In this document: positions 7,843-16,101 of the stretch, piece by piece | Layout of the letters: every line of letters starts with the position of its first letter | How positions within the stretch are numbered: the stretch's first letter is position 1 | The notes under the pieces: generated by a model | Database searches by the model: none | What the model saw: only the letters and a program-made list of their open reading frames with translations | What the model was told of the DNA's origin: nothing | Position numbers and translations under genes: made by a program | NCBI GenBank assembly: GCA_900546775.1 | Contig: UREM01000023.1 | Location: 1-30,523 of the forward strand | Reading direction: 5' to 3' | Source: an uncultured Collinsella sp. | GTDB taxonomy: Bacteria > Actinomycetota > Coriobacteriia > Coriobacteriales > Coriobacteriaceae | Length of the DNA: 30,523 nucleotides

Positions 7843-7917
7843 TGGCTGGGACGGAGGGATTCGAACCCCCAACAGCCGGCACCAAAAACCGGAGTTCTAC
7901 CGTTGAACTACGTCCCA
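7843..7917 (-). tRNA. tRNA-Gln (anticodon TTG)
   Basis: The minus strand folds as a full cloverleaf. The acceptor pairs TGGGACG with CGTCCCA, the D-arm is GTTC/GAAC, and the anticodon stem CCGGT/GCCGG encloses loop TTTTGGT with anticodon TTG. The T-arm loop is TTCGAAT. The 3' CCA is encoded (7843-7845). It reads glutamine CAA and CAG codons. It lies 38 bases downstream of the CwlM-like gene on the same strand and could be co-transcribed with it. Confidence 0.95.
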
Positions 7918-7955
7918 ATGTGTGGTGTTGCCCAAAAGCAACTCGTCTAGTTTAC

Positions 7956-8861
7956 CTAATCTGCGAGGGCATCGCAAACGCCGTCGAGTAGGCGTACGGC
8001 GAGCGTCTGCGCGTCGCTGGCCGTGAAGGTGCCGTTGTAGCGCGTCATGCCCGTGAGCTCAATGCGAATGCGAGCCGGCTTCTGCTGCGCGGCGACATTG
8101 GCGGTGCGGATGCGCTGGGCCAGGTTGTGGCACTCGGCGAGGGCAATCGTGGCGCGTGGCGCGGCGTCGGCGGGCAGCTCGTCGCTTGCGATCTCGAGCA
8201 CCAGGTCAACGTCGGTTGGGACCTCGGAGTCGCAGAGCATCATGCCGCTGTTGTCGGTCGTTGCCGTGGCGATGTTCCACATGCGCGAAGCAACGCTGCG
8301 TGCGATGGGGTCCTCACCGATAACGGCGATCTGGAAGCGCTCGAGCACGTTGGCGGCGCGAGCAAAACCGATGCGGGACTCGGCTTCGGTGACCGAGGGC
8401 TTGCCCTCCCACACATGGTGCAGGCGGTTGATGTAGGCGTAGGTGTCCTGGAAGGCCATGCCGTCGGCAAACAGGCCGACATTTTCCTGGAACTGCTGCA
8501 GGGCGGCCTCGGTATGCGGACCAAAGTAGCCGTCGTCTTCGCCACAGGCAAAGCCCAAAACGTTGAGAGCGCGCTGCAGGGCCTGCACATCGGCGCCATG
8601 GAAATTGGGCATGCGCAGATACAGGGTGCGGTCGCCCAGCTTATACGAGGCGTCGACCAGGGCGCTCCAACAGGGGATATCGACGGCATGACCGGCAGCA
8701 AGGCCGCTGTCGAGCCTGAAGGTGCTGACGGCCTGCTCGGTGGTGGTGCCAAAGCGCTTGTCGACAACCTCGGCGTCATCGATTGTATAGCCGAGCTGCA
8801 GAAGGCGGGACTGAACATCCTCGACGGCTGCTCCCTGCATGCCCGTGGTAATAGGTTCCAT
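7956..8861 (-). CDS. CwlM-like protein: two peptidoglycan-binding repeats plus degenerate amidase domain
   Basis: The 301-aa protein has no signal peptide or membrane segment. Residues about 6-72 and 85-147 are two PG_binding_1 repeats; the junction ASYKLGDRTLY (71-81) and DDGYFGPHTEAALQQFQ (109-125) closely resemble mycobacterial CwlM as I recall it. The C-terminal part (about 175-301) follows an N-acetylmuramoyl-L-alanine amidase fold. It keeps the late RIELTGMTRYNG segment (Glu268), but the early I-D-P-G-H-G-G zinc motif is replaced by IAVIGEDPIA, so hydrolysis is unlikely. CwlM is a cytoplasmic regulator of MurA in mycobacteria; a similar role here is inferred. GGGG lies upstream of the ATG. 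The domain is about 100 residues shorter than in CwlM. Confidence 0.75.
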   Translation of the reverse strand: MEPITTGMQGAAVEDVQSRLLQLGYTIDDAEVVDKRFGTTTEQAVSTFRLDSGLAAGHAVDIPCWSALVDASYKLGDRTLYLRMPNFHGADVQALQRALNVLGFACGEDDGYFGPHTEAALQQFQENVGLFADGMAFQDTYAYINRLHHVWEGKPSVTEAESRIGFARAANVLERFQIAVIGEDPIARSVASRMWNIATATTDNSGMMLCDSEVPTDVDLVLEIASDELPADAAPRATIALAECHNLAQRIRTANVAAQQKPARIRIELTGMTRYNGTFTASDAQTLAVRLLDGVCDALAD

Positions 8862-9000
8862 GAACGAACCCCTTTCGGCGTACCATTCGTACTATTTTGA
8901 GCGTGTGTCGGATAGACAACGCGAGACAATTTATAAACATGCACTCAATAGTGTAGCAACTTGTACCCAAACTCGCTGCCCACAGGTTTTATGACCCCCG

Positions 9001-10026
9001 CTAGTTAAGACGCTCCACAAAGAAATCTGCCATTGAGAGGAAGAGCTCGCGCGCATGCGGGTCGAGCTCGACGCCTTCGATAGCGGCCTTGGCCTTAGCG
9101 GTCAGGTCGAGCGCATAGGTGTGGGCGTAATCGATGGAGCCGGTCTCCTGGAAGATCTCCACGGCGCGTGCGAGCTGCGCAGGGTCCTCGGTGCCCGAGG
9201 AAAGGATTGCCTCGATCTCGTCGTGATAGCGCTCGTCTGACAGGGCATGCACGGCAACGAGGGTGCGCTTGCCCTCGGTGATATCGGTGCGGAAGTCCTT
9301 GTTGGCGGCCTCCTTGGTGCCGATCAAGTTGAGCAGGTCGTCTTGAATCTGGAAGGCAAGGCCCGTGTGCAGCCCAAAGGCGCGCAGTGCCTCAATCTGC
9401 TCTTCGCTGCCGCCGCCGATAATGGCTCCGGCGGCAAGTGGCGTCGCTCCGCTGTAGTACGCGGTCTTGTGCGTCGCCATGTCCAGATAATCGTCGACCG
9501 AAATGTCAAAGCGCCCGTCGCGGACCCAGCCCAGGTCGAGCGCCTGGCCCTCGATGGTACGGACGATCATCTCGGTAAGCTCGTGGAGCACGCGAAGCTT
9601 CACGTCTGCGTTGAGTGTGGGGTCGTCGAGAACCGTCTTGGTGACCATGGTGAGCGCCAGGTCACCGCAGTTGATGGCAAGACCGGTGCCCTCGGTAAGG
9701 TGCATGCAGGGCTTGCCGCGACGAATCTGCCCGTTGTCGGCGATGTCGTCGTGGATGAGTGCGCCCGACTGAAAGTGCTCGATGGCCGCCGCTGCGCTGC
9801 GGGCGCTCTCAAAGCTGCCGCCTACCGCAGTGGCGGCGAGCATGCAGATGAGCGGGCGGTGGCGCTTGCCAGCGTTTGCCGTAAATGCCGAGAGCGGGGT
9901 ATACAGGTAGCGCTCGATATCGGCGGAAGTCGCCTGTCCGTCAAAGAACGTGGCCAGATAGTCGTTAATCTGGTCAAAGTGCTGGGCTAAAAAGCTGGTA
10001 AACGGACTGGACACGGGTTCTCGCAT
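9001..10026 (-). CDS. All-trans polyprenyl diphosphate synthase
   Basis: The enzyme condenses isopentenyl diphosphate with an allylic primer to make a trans-polyprenyl diphosphate, used for a menaquinone tail or similar lipid. The 341-aa protein has the GKRHRP substrate motif (53-58), first aspartate-rich motif DDIAD (93-97) and second motif DDLLN (229-233), where Asn replaces the last Asp. The residues just before the first motif (G-A-L-I-H) are small at positions -4 and -5, which favours a medium or long product over farnesyl; this is an inference. The Shine-Dalgarno sequence is weak. A 139-base gap separates it from the CwlM-like gene and no strong terminator is seen between them. Confidence 0.88.
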   Translation of the reverse strand: MREPVSSPFTSFLAQHFDQINDYLATFFDGQATSADIERYLYTPLSAFTANAGKRHRPLICMLAATAVGGSFESARSAAAAIEHFQSGALIHDDIADNGQIRRGKPCMHLTEGTGLAINCGDLALTMVTKTVLDDPTLNADVKLRVLHELTEMIVRTIEGQALDLGWVRDGRFDISVDDYLDMATHKTAYYSGATPLAAGAIIGGGSEEQIEALRAFGLHTGLAFQIQDDLLNLIGTKEAANKDFRTDITEGKRTLVAVHALSDERYHDEIEAILSSGTEDPAQLARAVEIFQETGSIDYAHTYALDLTAKAKAAIEGVELDPHARELFLSMADFFVERLN

Positions 10027-10141
10027 TCTTTGATAGGTTGCATCGTTGCATTATGCAGACAACATATTGCCACATTAGGGCGTCGAGCGCGGCGGTTGAA
10101 GACGATTGGTCCATGCGGCCGCAAGTGCGGTAGGGTCTTGG

Positions 10142-12592
10142 CTAGATAAGCCCAAAGTGTTCGAGCGCGGTGACGACGCCGTCGTGGTCGATGCTGTCGG
10201 TGACATAGTCGGCCTTTTCCTTGAGGAAGTCCGGCGCGTTGCCCATGGCGATACCGACATCGACGGCGTTCATCAGCGAGACGTCATTGCTGGCGTCGCC
10301 GATGCCGTATACGGTTCCGTGGTGGGGATCGAGGGCGTCGAGTACGGACTGGATACCCTCGCGCTTGGTGCATTCGCGAGGCGAAATCTCGGTCACTTCG
10401 AGCTCGAGTTCGTTAAAGCAGAGCAGCGGCTCAAACGCTTGATCCTGAGCGATGCGGTTGGCAAGCGACGTGGACATTAAGATCTTGTAGGCGCTGTAAT
10501 GTTGCAGCTGCGTAATTGCATCGCCCACGGTGCGGGCGTATCCCGGAGCGTCGGGCGCATCGGCACTCATGCGAACGACGCCATTGAGTCCCTCAAAACG
10601 AATCACTTCGTCCGATTGCTCAAGAATGGGAGCAAGGCGCTGCAGCATGCCGGGCGTCATCGCCAAATCGCGAATCACGTGTCCCTCAAGTTCGACATAG
10701 CCACCCGCGAGGCAGACGATGCCGGTCCAGGGCAGCTCGAGCAGCTTTGGATGGATGCAGCTCAGCGTGCGCCCTGTGCAGATAAACGCCATATTGCCCT
10801 TGGCGACAAAATCACGGATGGCTTGCGAGACCGCTTCATTGGGATAGGGGGAGAGGTCTCGCTCGCTCTCGGGAAGCTCTTGTGCCACTCGAGGGTCTTG
10901 CCAGGCGAGTGTTCCGTCGATATCGAAGAAGCAGATATCGCCGCGCTTATGGGCTGCGCTGGCGGCAGGGGAGGCCGAGGTGGTGGGCACAAATCCCGGC
11001 TCGAGGCCCATGATCTGGTCAAAATGCTCTTTAACGCGGGGAACGGAGATGCCAATAATCACCTGGGCGGTCTTGCCCGTAATGATGAGGCCCTTGGCGC
11101 CCACCGCGACAAACGACGCATTATCTGCAACGATGGAAGGGTCTGCGACCTCGACGCGCAGGCGCGTGGCGCAGTTGGTTGCGCCCACGATATTGCCAAC
11201 GCCACCTAAAAGCTGAATTACCCGCTCAGCGAGGACGTGATCTTGATCGGATTGAATACTGACCTCGCCATTGGGAGATTGCTCTTTGGCAAAGCCGCTT
11301 CCCGTTAAACGATCGATTGCCGCGCGATTGGAGACATGATCCTCGCGGCCCGGCGTCTTAAGGTCATAGACCAAGATGAGTGCTCGAAAACTAACAAAAA
11401 AGATGAGGCTAAAGGCAAGACCGATACCGAGCGCCAAAAGGTAGGAGCCGGCATGCATTCGCATGAGTGGGATGAAGTTGAAGGCCGTCATTTCCATGAG
11501 ACCGCCCGAGAAGATGCCGACGATGCCAAAGAAGTTCATGGTCATGGCAAGGCAGGAGGATAGGACGGCGTAGAGCAAAAAGAGTCCGGGATAGGTGAAC
11601 ATAAAGAGAAACTCGAGCGGCTCGGTGACGCCGCAGACCACCGAGGCGACGATGGCGGGCAAAAGGATGACCTTAAGGCCGGCGCGGCGTTCGGGTTTGG
11701 CGGTGAAATAGAATGCTGCCGCGATGGCGGGAAGGCCAAAGAGCTTGCCCCAGCCGGTGGCGGTAAAACCTGCCCAGGGCGCAAGTTCATTTAAAGGGCG
11801 CGTGCTATGGGAGAGAATGGGGAGCAGGTTGGTCCACGTGGCGTAAATACCGTCGTGAATGACCAGATTGTCGTAATAGATGGGCATATAGAGCAGATGG
11901 TGCAGCCCCATGGGCTCGAGCGCTCGCTCCAAAAACACAAAGATGCCCACGCCGAAGGGGCCGACGCCCGCAAGTGCGTGGCGCAGCGTTTCGGTCACAG
12001 CGTATGCGAAGGGCACGATGGCGGCCGAGATGGCGGCAAGGGCAAACACGGCAAAAAAGCTGATGAGGTAGACCAGCGAGGAACCCGAGAAGGTGCCGAG
12101 CCAATCGGGAACCTTGGCATCGTAGAAGCGGTCATGGATGGCAACGACGGTTGCCGACACCGCCAGCGGGCCGATAATGCCGGTGTCGAGCGTCTTGATG
12201 CCGTCGATGACGGTGATGCCGCTGGCGGGGGTCAAAGATGATGGGTACTTAAGTCCAAGGTTGTCTCCGCTCAGCTTAATGATCTCGCTCAAAAAGAAGC
12301 AATAGGCAAAATAGGCCACGAGTGCCTCGAGGCAGCAGCGTGCCGGTTGCTTTTGGGCAAGACCGATAGGCAGCGCTACGGCAAAAAGGAGCGGGAGACG
12401 TTTAAAGACCGTCCACGAGCCGCGCTGAATGATAGTCCAGAAAACGTACCAGGGGGTTCCGTATACGGCGAGGTCGCCGACGATATCCACGGTCGTTGCG
12501 AGGGCGGAGATGCCGACCATGAGGCCTGATATAGAAAACAGCATGGCGGGCGCGAACATGGCTCCGCCAAAACGTTGGATTTTCTGCAGCAT
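10142..12592 (-). CDS. PTS glucose/maltose-type IIC-IIB permease fused to HAD phosphatase
   Basis: The 816-aa protein has three parts. Residues 1 to about 415 are a multi-spanning EIIC domain of the glucose/maltose superfamily, with the signature GVTEPLEF (321-328). Residues about 448-530 are EIIB, with phosphorylation Cys474 in ATNCATRLRVEV. Residues about 552-816 are a Cof-type HAD phosphatase with DIDGT (Asp557, Asp559), CTGRT (605-609) and GIGDASND (763-770), so its catalytic residues are intact. No EIIA is present; one must act in trans. The start at 12592, with AAAGG six bases upstream, fits the usual family N-terminus better than the upstream TTG/ATG options. It is divergent from the GntR regulator, with palindromic operators between them. 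The sugar is not determined. Confidence 0.9.
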   Translation of the reverse strand: MLQKIQRFGGAMFAPAMLFSISGLMVGISALATTVDIVGDLAVYGTPWYVFWTIIQRGSWTVFKRLPLLFAVALPIGLAQKQPARCCLEALVAYFAYCFFLSEIIKLSGDNLGLKYPSSLTPASGITVIDGIKTLDTGIIGPLAVSATVVAIHDRFYDAKVPDWLGTFSGSSLVYLISFFAVFALAAISAAIVPFAYAVTETLRHALAGVGPFGVGIFVFLERALEPMGLHHLLYMPIYYDNLVIHDGIYATWTNLLPILSHSTRPLNELAPWAGFTATGWGKLFGLPAIAAAFYFTAKPERRAGLKVILLPAIVASVVCGVTEPLEFLFMFTYPGLFLLYAVLSSCLAMTMNFFGIVGIFSGGLMEMTAFNFIPLMRMHAGSYLLALGIGLAFSLIFFVSFRALILVYDLKTPGREDHVSNRAAIDRLTGSGFAKEQSPNGEVSIQSDQDHVLAERVIQLLGGVGNIVGATNCATRLRVEVADPSIVADNASFVAVGAKGLIITGKTAQVIIGISVPRVKEHFDQIMGLEPGFVPTTSASPAASAAHKRGDICFFDIDGTLAWQDPRVAQELPESERDLSPYPNEAVSQAIRDFVAKGNMAFICTGRTLSCIHPKLLELPWTGIVCLAGGYVELEGHVIRDLAMTPGMLQRLAPILEQSDEVIRFEGLNGVVRMSADAPDAPGYARTVGDAITQLQHYSAYKILMSTSLANRIAQDQAFEPLLCFNELELEVTEISPRECTKREGIQSVLDALDPHHGTVYGIGDASNDVSLMNAVDVGIAMGNAPDFLKEKADYVTDSIDHDGVVTALEHFGLI

Positions 12593-12631
12593 AATATGCC
12601 TTTCGGATGCAACATGCTGTGCGAGCAAGAA

Positions 12632-12642
12632 CGTTTAAACAA
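12632..12642. promoter_or_regulatory. GntR/TreR-type operator 1 (PTS-HAD gene)
   Basis: CGTTTAAACAA contains the perfect core GTTTAAAC. On the minus strand it immediately follows a candidate -10 TACAAT (12655-12650), so it would overlap the transcription start of the PTS-HAD gene, a classic repressor position. Confidence 0.6.
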
Positions 12643-12753
12643 TGAACTCATTGTAGAGGACTGGCTGCTTGCCGCATTGACGGTTTTGATTCGGTCCGAT
12701 TTGGGTTTCGGGGGAACCGTCGACGGTAAATAATCCGTGCTTTACCGATAATC

Positions 12754-12765
12754 GGTTTAAACAAC
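12754..12765. promoter_or_regulatory. GntR/TreR-type operator 2 (regulator gene)
   Basis: GGTTTAAACAAC carries the same GTTTAAAC core. It lies 17 bp upstream of a candidate -10 (TATCGT, 12778-12783), covering the -35 position of the regulator gene and suggesting autoregulation. Confidence 0.6.
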
Positions 12766-12816
12766 TTTAAGAAATGCTATCGTGCCTAGCCATACATATT
12801 CATTAGAGGTGAAATC

Positions 12817-13536
12817 ATGCCAAAAGCGATTTACGAAGGAATCTACCGCGAGATCCGTTCGCGCATCATCAACGGGACCTATGCGTTTCAGGAGATGCTG
12901 CCAACCGAAGCCGAGCTGACCGCGGAGTTTGGCTGCACGCGCAATACCGTTCGACGCGCCTTGAGCATGCTGGCCGACCAGATGTTTGTGCAGCCTATAC
13001 ACGGCAAGGGCGTGCGCGTTATTTGGCTTAAGGGCGAAACCGATATGCTGGGCGCACTCGAAGAGGTTGAGTCGTTTGGCGAGTTCGCAAAACGCAACAA
13101 TGCCGTCGCATCGACCGAGGTCAAGTCTTTTGAACATTTGATTTGCACTGAGCAACTCTCTCGTCGCCTGGGCTTTAAGGTGGGCGAGGAGCTGATTCGC
13201 GTCGTGCGTGTCCGAAGCCTCAACGGCAGCGCGCGCCAAGTGGACCACGGCTACTTTTTGGCGTCGATCGCCAAGGGCCTGACCCCCGAGATCGCGGCGG
13301 ATTCTATCTACGGCTATCTGGAGCACAAGCGCGGCGTCAAAGTGATGGCGAGCCGTCGTACGGTGAGTGTCGAGCTCGCCAACGATGAAGACTGCAGCTA
13401 TCTGGACCTCGGCAAGTACAACTGCGTCGCCGTTATGGAGAGCCAGTCGTACACCTCGGACGGCATCTTGTTCGAGGTCACGCATGCCCGCACACACCCC
13501 GAGATCTTCCATTACCGCGTCAATTCCAAGCGATAG
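12817..13536 (+). CDS. GntR-family (HutC/TreR-like) transcriptional regulator
   Basis: The 239-aa protein has an N-terminal winged helix (residues 1-70; PTEAELTAEFGCTRNTVRRA at 29-48) and a C-terminal UTRA effector domain (about 90-235). The UTRA part resembles Bacillus TreR in order and wording (GYFLASIAKGLTPEIAADSIY, then LDLGKYNCVAVME), so a sugar or sugar-phosphate effector is likely. GAGGTG precedes the ATG at 12817. It sits between a PTS-sugar gene and a sugar ABC operon, and five TTGTTTAAACAA-like palindromes surround these genes and malQ. As I recall, Bacillus TreR binds the similar TTGTATATACAA. It is probably the local repressor; the effector could be a maltodextrin- or trehalose-derived phosphate, which the sequence cannot settle. 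Confidence 0.85.
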   Translation: MPKAIYEGIYREIRSRIINGTYAFQEMLPTEAELTAEFGCTRNTVRRALSMLADQMFVQPIHGKGVRVIWLKGETDMLGALEEVESFGEFAKRNNAVASTEVKSFEHLICTEQLSRRLGFKVGEELIRVVRVRSLNGSARQVDHGYFLASIAKGLTPEIAADSIYGYLEHKRGVKVMASRRTVSVELANDEDCSYLDLGKYNCVAVMESQSYTSDGILFEVTHARTHPEIFHYRVNSKR

Positions 13537-13577
13537 CCGGCTAGCTCGCAGCCTGACGAGACTCATGCCCTCAAAGC

Positions 13578-13631
13578 GAAAACGCCCGGTCAAACCGACG
13601 ATGCATCGGCTTGATCGGGCGTTTTCTCTGC
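13578..13631 (+). terminator. Terminator after the GntR regulator
   Basis: GAAAACGCCCGGTCAA and its complement ending CGGGCGTTTTC (13578-13626) form a long, nearly perfect stem with a T-rich descending arm. The rest of the 306-base gap to the next gene holds two operators and a candidate promoter. Confidence 0.8.
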
Positions 13632-13647
13632 ATTCGATAACAAATAA

Positions 13648-13659
13648 TTGTTTATACAA
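13648..13659. promoter_or_regulatory. GntR/TreR-type operator 3 (ABC operon, distal)
   Basis: TTGTTTATACAA has fully complementary outer arms TTGT/ACAA. It differs by one base from the remembered Bacillus TreR site and lies 75 bp (about seven helical turns) upstream of operator 4. Confidence 0.6.
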
Positions 13660-13722
13660 AACTTGTCAAGTATCAAGTCGAAATTACCGTTCACCGAAGT
13701 TTTTCTACCGCTCTAGTAATAT

Positions 13723-13734
13723 TTGTTCAAACAA
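13723..13734. promoter_or_regulatory. GntR/TreR-type operator 4 (ABC operon, proximal)
   Basis: TTGTTCAAACAA overlaps the candidate -35 TTCAAA (13726-13731) of the transporter operon, so a bound regulator would block RNA polymerase. Confidence 0.6.
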
Positions 13735-13754
13735 CTAGCCAAATAGCGTATTGT
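13726..13754 (+). promoter_or_regulatory. Candidate promoter of the sugar ABC operon
   Basis: TTCAAA (13726-13731), a 17-bp spacer and TATTGT (13749-13754) give a moderate sigma-70 match. Transcription would begin near 13761, leaving an 80-base leader before the lipoprotein gene. Confidence 0.4.
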
Positions 13755-13842
13755 ACAAGTCAGCAAAAGGGGCAAAGTCCCCGAGCCAATCTCCGAAGGC
13801 GGCGGCAAAGGGTGCCGCCACGGTGTGAAAGGGTGGATTGTA

Positions 13843-15159
13843 ATGAAGAACGAAATGAGCAGAAGGCAGTTCCTGGGCTTTGCTGGTTCCGCGGCTGCGG
13901 TTCTTGGTCTGGGCCTCGTGGGCTGCGGTGGTTCTGCCGGCTCTGGCTCCTCTGCTTCTGGTGACGCTGCCGAGGTCTACTTCCTCCAGTTCAAGCCCGA
14001 GGTCGACAAGGAGTGGAAGGAGATCGCCAAGGCGTACAAGAAGGAGAAGGGCGTCGAGGTCAAGATCGTGACCGCCGCCTCCAACACCTACGAGGAGAAG
14101 CTCAAGTCCGAGATGTCCAAGAGCTCCGCTCCGACGCTGTTCCAGGTCAACGGCCCCACCGGCCTTAAGAACTGGAAGGACTACTGCGCCGATCTTTCCG
14201 ACACCAAGCTCCGCGGCGAGCTCATCGACGACTCCCTGGCGCTGCAGTCCGACGGCAAGGATCTGGGTATCGACTGGGTTCAGGAGAGCTACGGCATCAT
14301 CTACAACAAGGAGCTCCTCGAGAAGGCCGGCTACAAGGCCGAGGACATCAACTCCTTCGACAAGCTGAAGGCTTGCGCCGATGACATCCAGGCCCGCAAG
14401 GACGAGCTCGGCGTTGACGGTGCCTTCACTTCCGCCGGCATGGATGACTCCTCCAGCTGGCGCTACACCACCCACCTCGCCAACCTCCCGCTCTACTACG
14501 AGTTCGAGAAGGAGCACAACCAGGAGGACGACGAGATCAAGGGCGAGTATCTCGACAACTTTAAGCAGATCTTCGACCTGTATATCACCGACTCCACCTG
14601 CGATCCTTCGCAGCTTGCCTCCAAGACCGGTGACGACGCCACCAACGAGTTCGCAACCGGTAAGGCCGTTTTCTACCAGAACGGCTCTTGGGCCTACGCC
14701 GACCTCACCAAGGCCGGTATGACCGACGACCAGCTCGGCATGCTGCCGATCTACATCGGCGTCGACGGCGAGGAGAACCAGGGCCTGTGCTCCGGCGGCG
14801 AGAACTACTGGTGCGTCAGCTCCCAGGCTTCCGAGGATGCCCAGAAGGCCACCGAGGACTTCATGTATTGGTGCGTCACTTCTGACACCGCCACCAGCAT
14901 CATCGCTGACAAGATGGGTCTGACCGCCCCGTTCAAGAGCGCTAAGGAGACCACCAACGTCTTCTCGCAGCAGGCCGTTGCTATGGCCAAGGACGGCAAG
15001 AAGACCGTTGCTTGGGACTTCGTTTACATCCCCTCCGAGGAGTGGAAGAAGAACCTCAAGCAGGCTCTCATCGCTTATGCTGCCGACAACACCAAGTGGG
15101 ACGGCGTCAAGAACGCCTTCGTCGATGGCTGGAAGACCGAGAAGGCTGCTTCCGAGTAA
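13843..15159 (+). CDS. Sugar ABC transporter substrate-binding lipoprotein
   Basis: This is the extracellular receptor that captures an oligosaccharide, probably maltodextrin, and delivers it to the two permeases that follow. The 438-aa protein begins with a twin-arginine type signal (SRRQFLGFAG, residues 6-15) ending in a lipobox with LVGCGG (Cys28), so it is likely Tat-exported and lipid-anchored. The mature part has the family-1 sugar-binding features, including GIDWVQESYGIIYNKELLEKA and later tryptophan/tyrosine-rich segments. AAAGGGTGG lies 6 bases before the ATG at 13843; an in-frame GTG at 13825 is less likely. Codon use is extremely biased (AAG, GAG, CTC, TCC), which suggests high expression. 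Substrate identity rests on neighbours malQ and glgP. Confidence 0.9.
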   Translation: MKNEMSRRQFLGFAGSAAAVLGLGLVGCGGSAGSGSSASGDAAEVYFLQFKPEVDKEWKEIAKAYKKEKGVEVKIVTAASNTYEEKLKSEMSKSSAPTLFQVNGPTGLKNWKDYCADLSDTKLRGELIDDSLALQSDGKDLGIDWVQESYGIIYNKELLEKAGYKAEDINSFDKLKACADDIQARKDELGVDGAFTSAGMDDSSSWRYTTHLANLPLYYEFEKEHNQEDDEIKGEYLDNFKQIFDLYITDSTCDPSQLASKTGDDATNEFATGKAVFYQNGSWAYADLTKAGMTDDQLGMLPIYIGVDGEENQGLCSGGENYWCVSSQASEDAQKATEDFMYWCVTSDTATSIIADKMGLTAPFKSAKETTNVFSQQAVAMAKDGKKTVAWDFVYIPSEEWKKNLKQALIAYAADNTKWDGVKNAFVDGWKTEKAASE

Positions 15160-15190
15160 GCAGTTGCTGCCCAAGCTATCTGATTAGCGA

Positions 15191-15226
15191 CAGGGGGCGG
15201 GCAGACGTAGGTTTGCCCGCCCCCTG
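15191..15226 (+). promoter_or_regulatory. Intercistronic stem-loop after the binding-protein gene
   Basis: CAGGGGGCGGGCA and TGCCCGCCCCCTG form a perfect 13-bp GC stem with a 10-base loop and no T-run. Such stems after binding-protein genes protect the upstream message from 3' decay and lower permease expression; that role is inferred here. Confidence 0.65.
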
Positions 15227-15246
15227 CATATTGAAAGGACCCTTCT

Positions 15247-16101
15247 ATGGGCAAAGCACTCAAGCGCTGGTGGCCGCTCTTTATGCTGCCCACGTGCCTG
15301 GCGTTTATGATCGGGTTCGTGATTCCCTTTATCCAGGGTTTCTATCTCTCGTTCTGCCAGTTTATTACCATCAATAACGCGCACTTTGTCGGTATCGAGA
15401 ACTACGTGCGCGCGCTGTCCGATCCGCAGTTCTCCACGTCGTTCTTCTTTACGGTGGCGTTTGCCTTCCTGTCGACGGTGCTCATCAACGTGATCGCGCT
15501 GGCCATCGCGCAGGCGCTCACCCGCAAAGCGCTCAAGGGCACCAACATCTTCCGTACGATCTTCTTTATGCCTAACCTGATTGGCGGCATTGTACTGGGT
15601 TACATTTGGCAGATTCTGATCAACTGCCTGCTCTCCAACGTGGGTGCCCAGCTTATCGCCCTCAACTCCGCCGCTGGCTTCTGGGGCCTTATCATCCTGA
15701 CCCTGTGGCAACAGGTCGGCTACATGATGATCATCTACATCGCCGGTCTGCAGTCCATTCCGTCTGATTACATCGAGGCCGCCAAGGTCGACGGCGCTAC
15801 GGCATGGCAGACGTTTTGGAAGGTTAAGATCCCCAACCTGATGCCGACCATCACCATCTGCCTGTTCCTGTCCATCACCAACGGCTTTAAGCTGTTCGAC
15901 CAGAACCTCGCCCTTACCGGTGGTGCCCCGGCGCACTCCACCGAGATGCTCGCCCTGAACATCTACAACACGTTCTATTCGCGTGCTGGCATCGCATGGC
16001 AGGGCATCGGTCAGGCCAAGGCGGTTATCTTCTGCATCCTGGTTGTCGCTATTTCTATGATCCAGCTTAAGGCCACGAGGTCCAAGGAGGTGCAGCAGTA
16101 A
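15247..16101 (+). CDS. Sugar ABC transporter permease, MalF type
   Basis: The 284-aa inner-membrane subunit has six predicted hydrophobic segments, the first at about residues 10-32. Its cytoplasmic EAA loop is YIEAAKVDGATAWQTFWKVK (residues 175-194), which contacts the ATPase. It lacks the long periplasmic domain of enteric MalF and fits the short MalF/UgpA/LacF type of Gram-positive bacteria. AAAGGA is about 8 bases before the ATG. Its stop shares one base with the next permease start, so the pair is translationally coupled. Confidence 0.9.
   Translation: MGKALKRWWPLFMLPTCLAFMIGFVIPFIQGFYLSFCQFITINNAHFVGIENYVRALSDPQFSTSFFFTVAFAFLSTVLINVIALAIAQALTRKALKGTNIFRTIFFMPNLIGGIVLGYIWQILINCLLSNVGAQLIALNSAAGFWGLIILTLWQQVGYMMIIYIAGLQSIPSDYIEAAKVDGATAWQTFWKVKIPNLMPTITICLFLSITNGFKLFDQNLALTGGAPAHSTEMLALNIYNTFYSRAGIAWQGIGQAKAVIFCILVVAISMIQLKATRSKEVQQ

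Noticed and set aside
7647..7991. Plus-strand frame with a GTEGFEPPTAGT segment
   Set aside because: This phrase is the well-known false translation of the antisense of a tRNA gene; the tRNA-Gln explains it.
13735..15174. 479-residue minus-strand open frame
   Set aside because: It is the Leu/Val/Gly-rich mirror of the strongly codon-biased sugar-binding lipoprotein gene.
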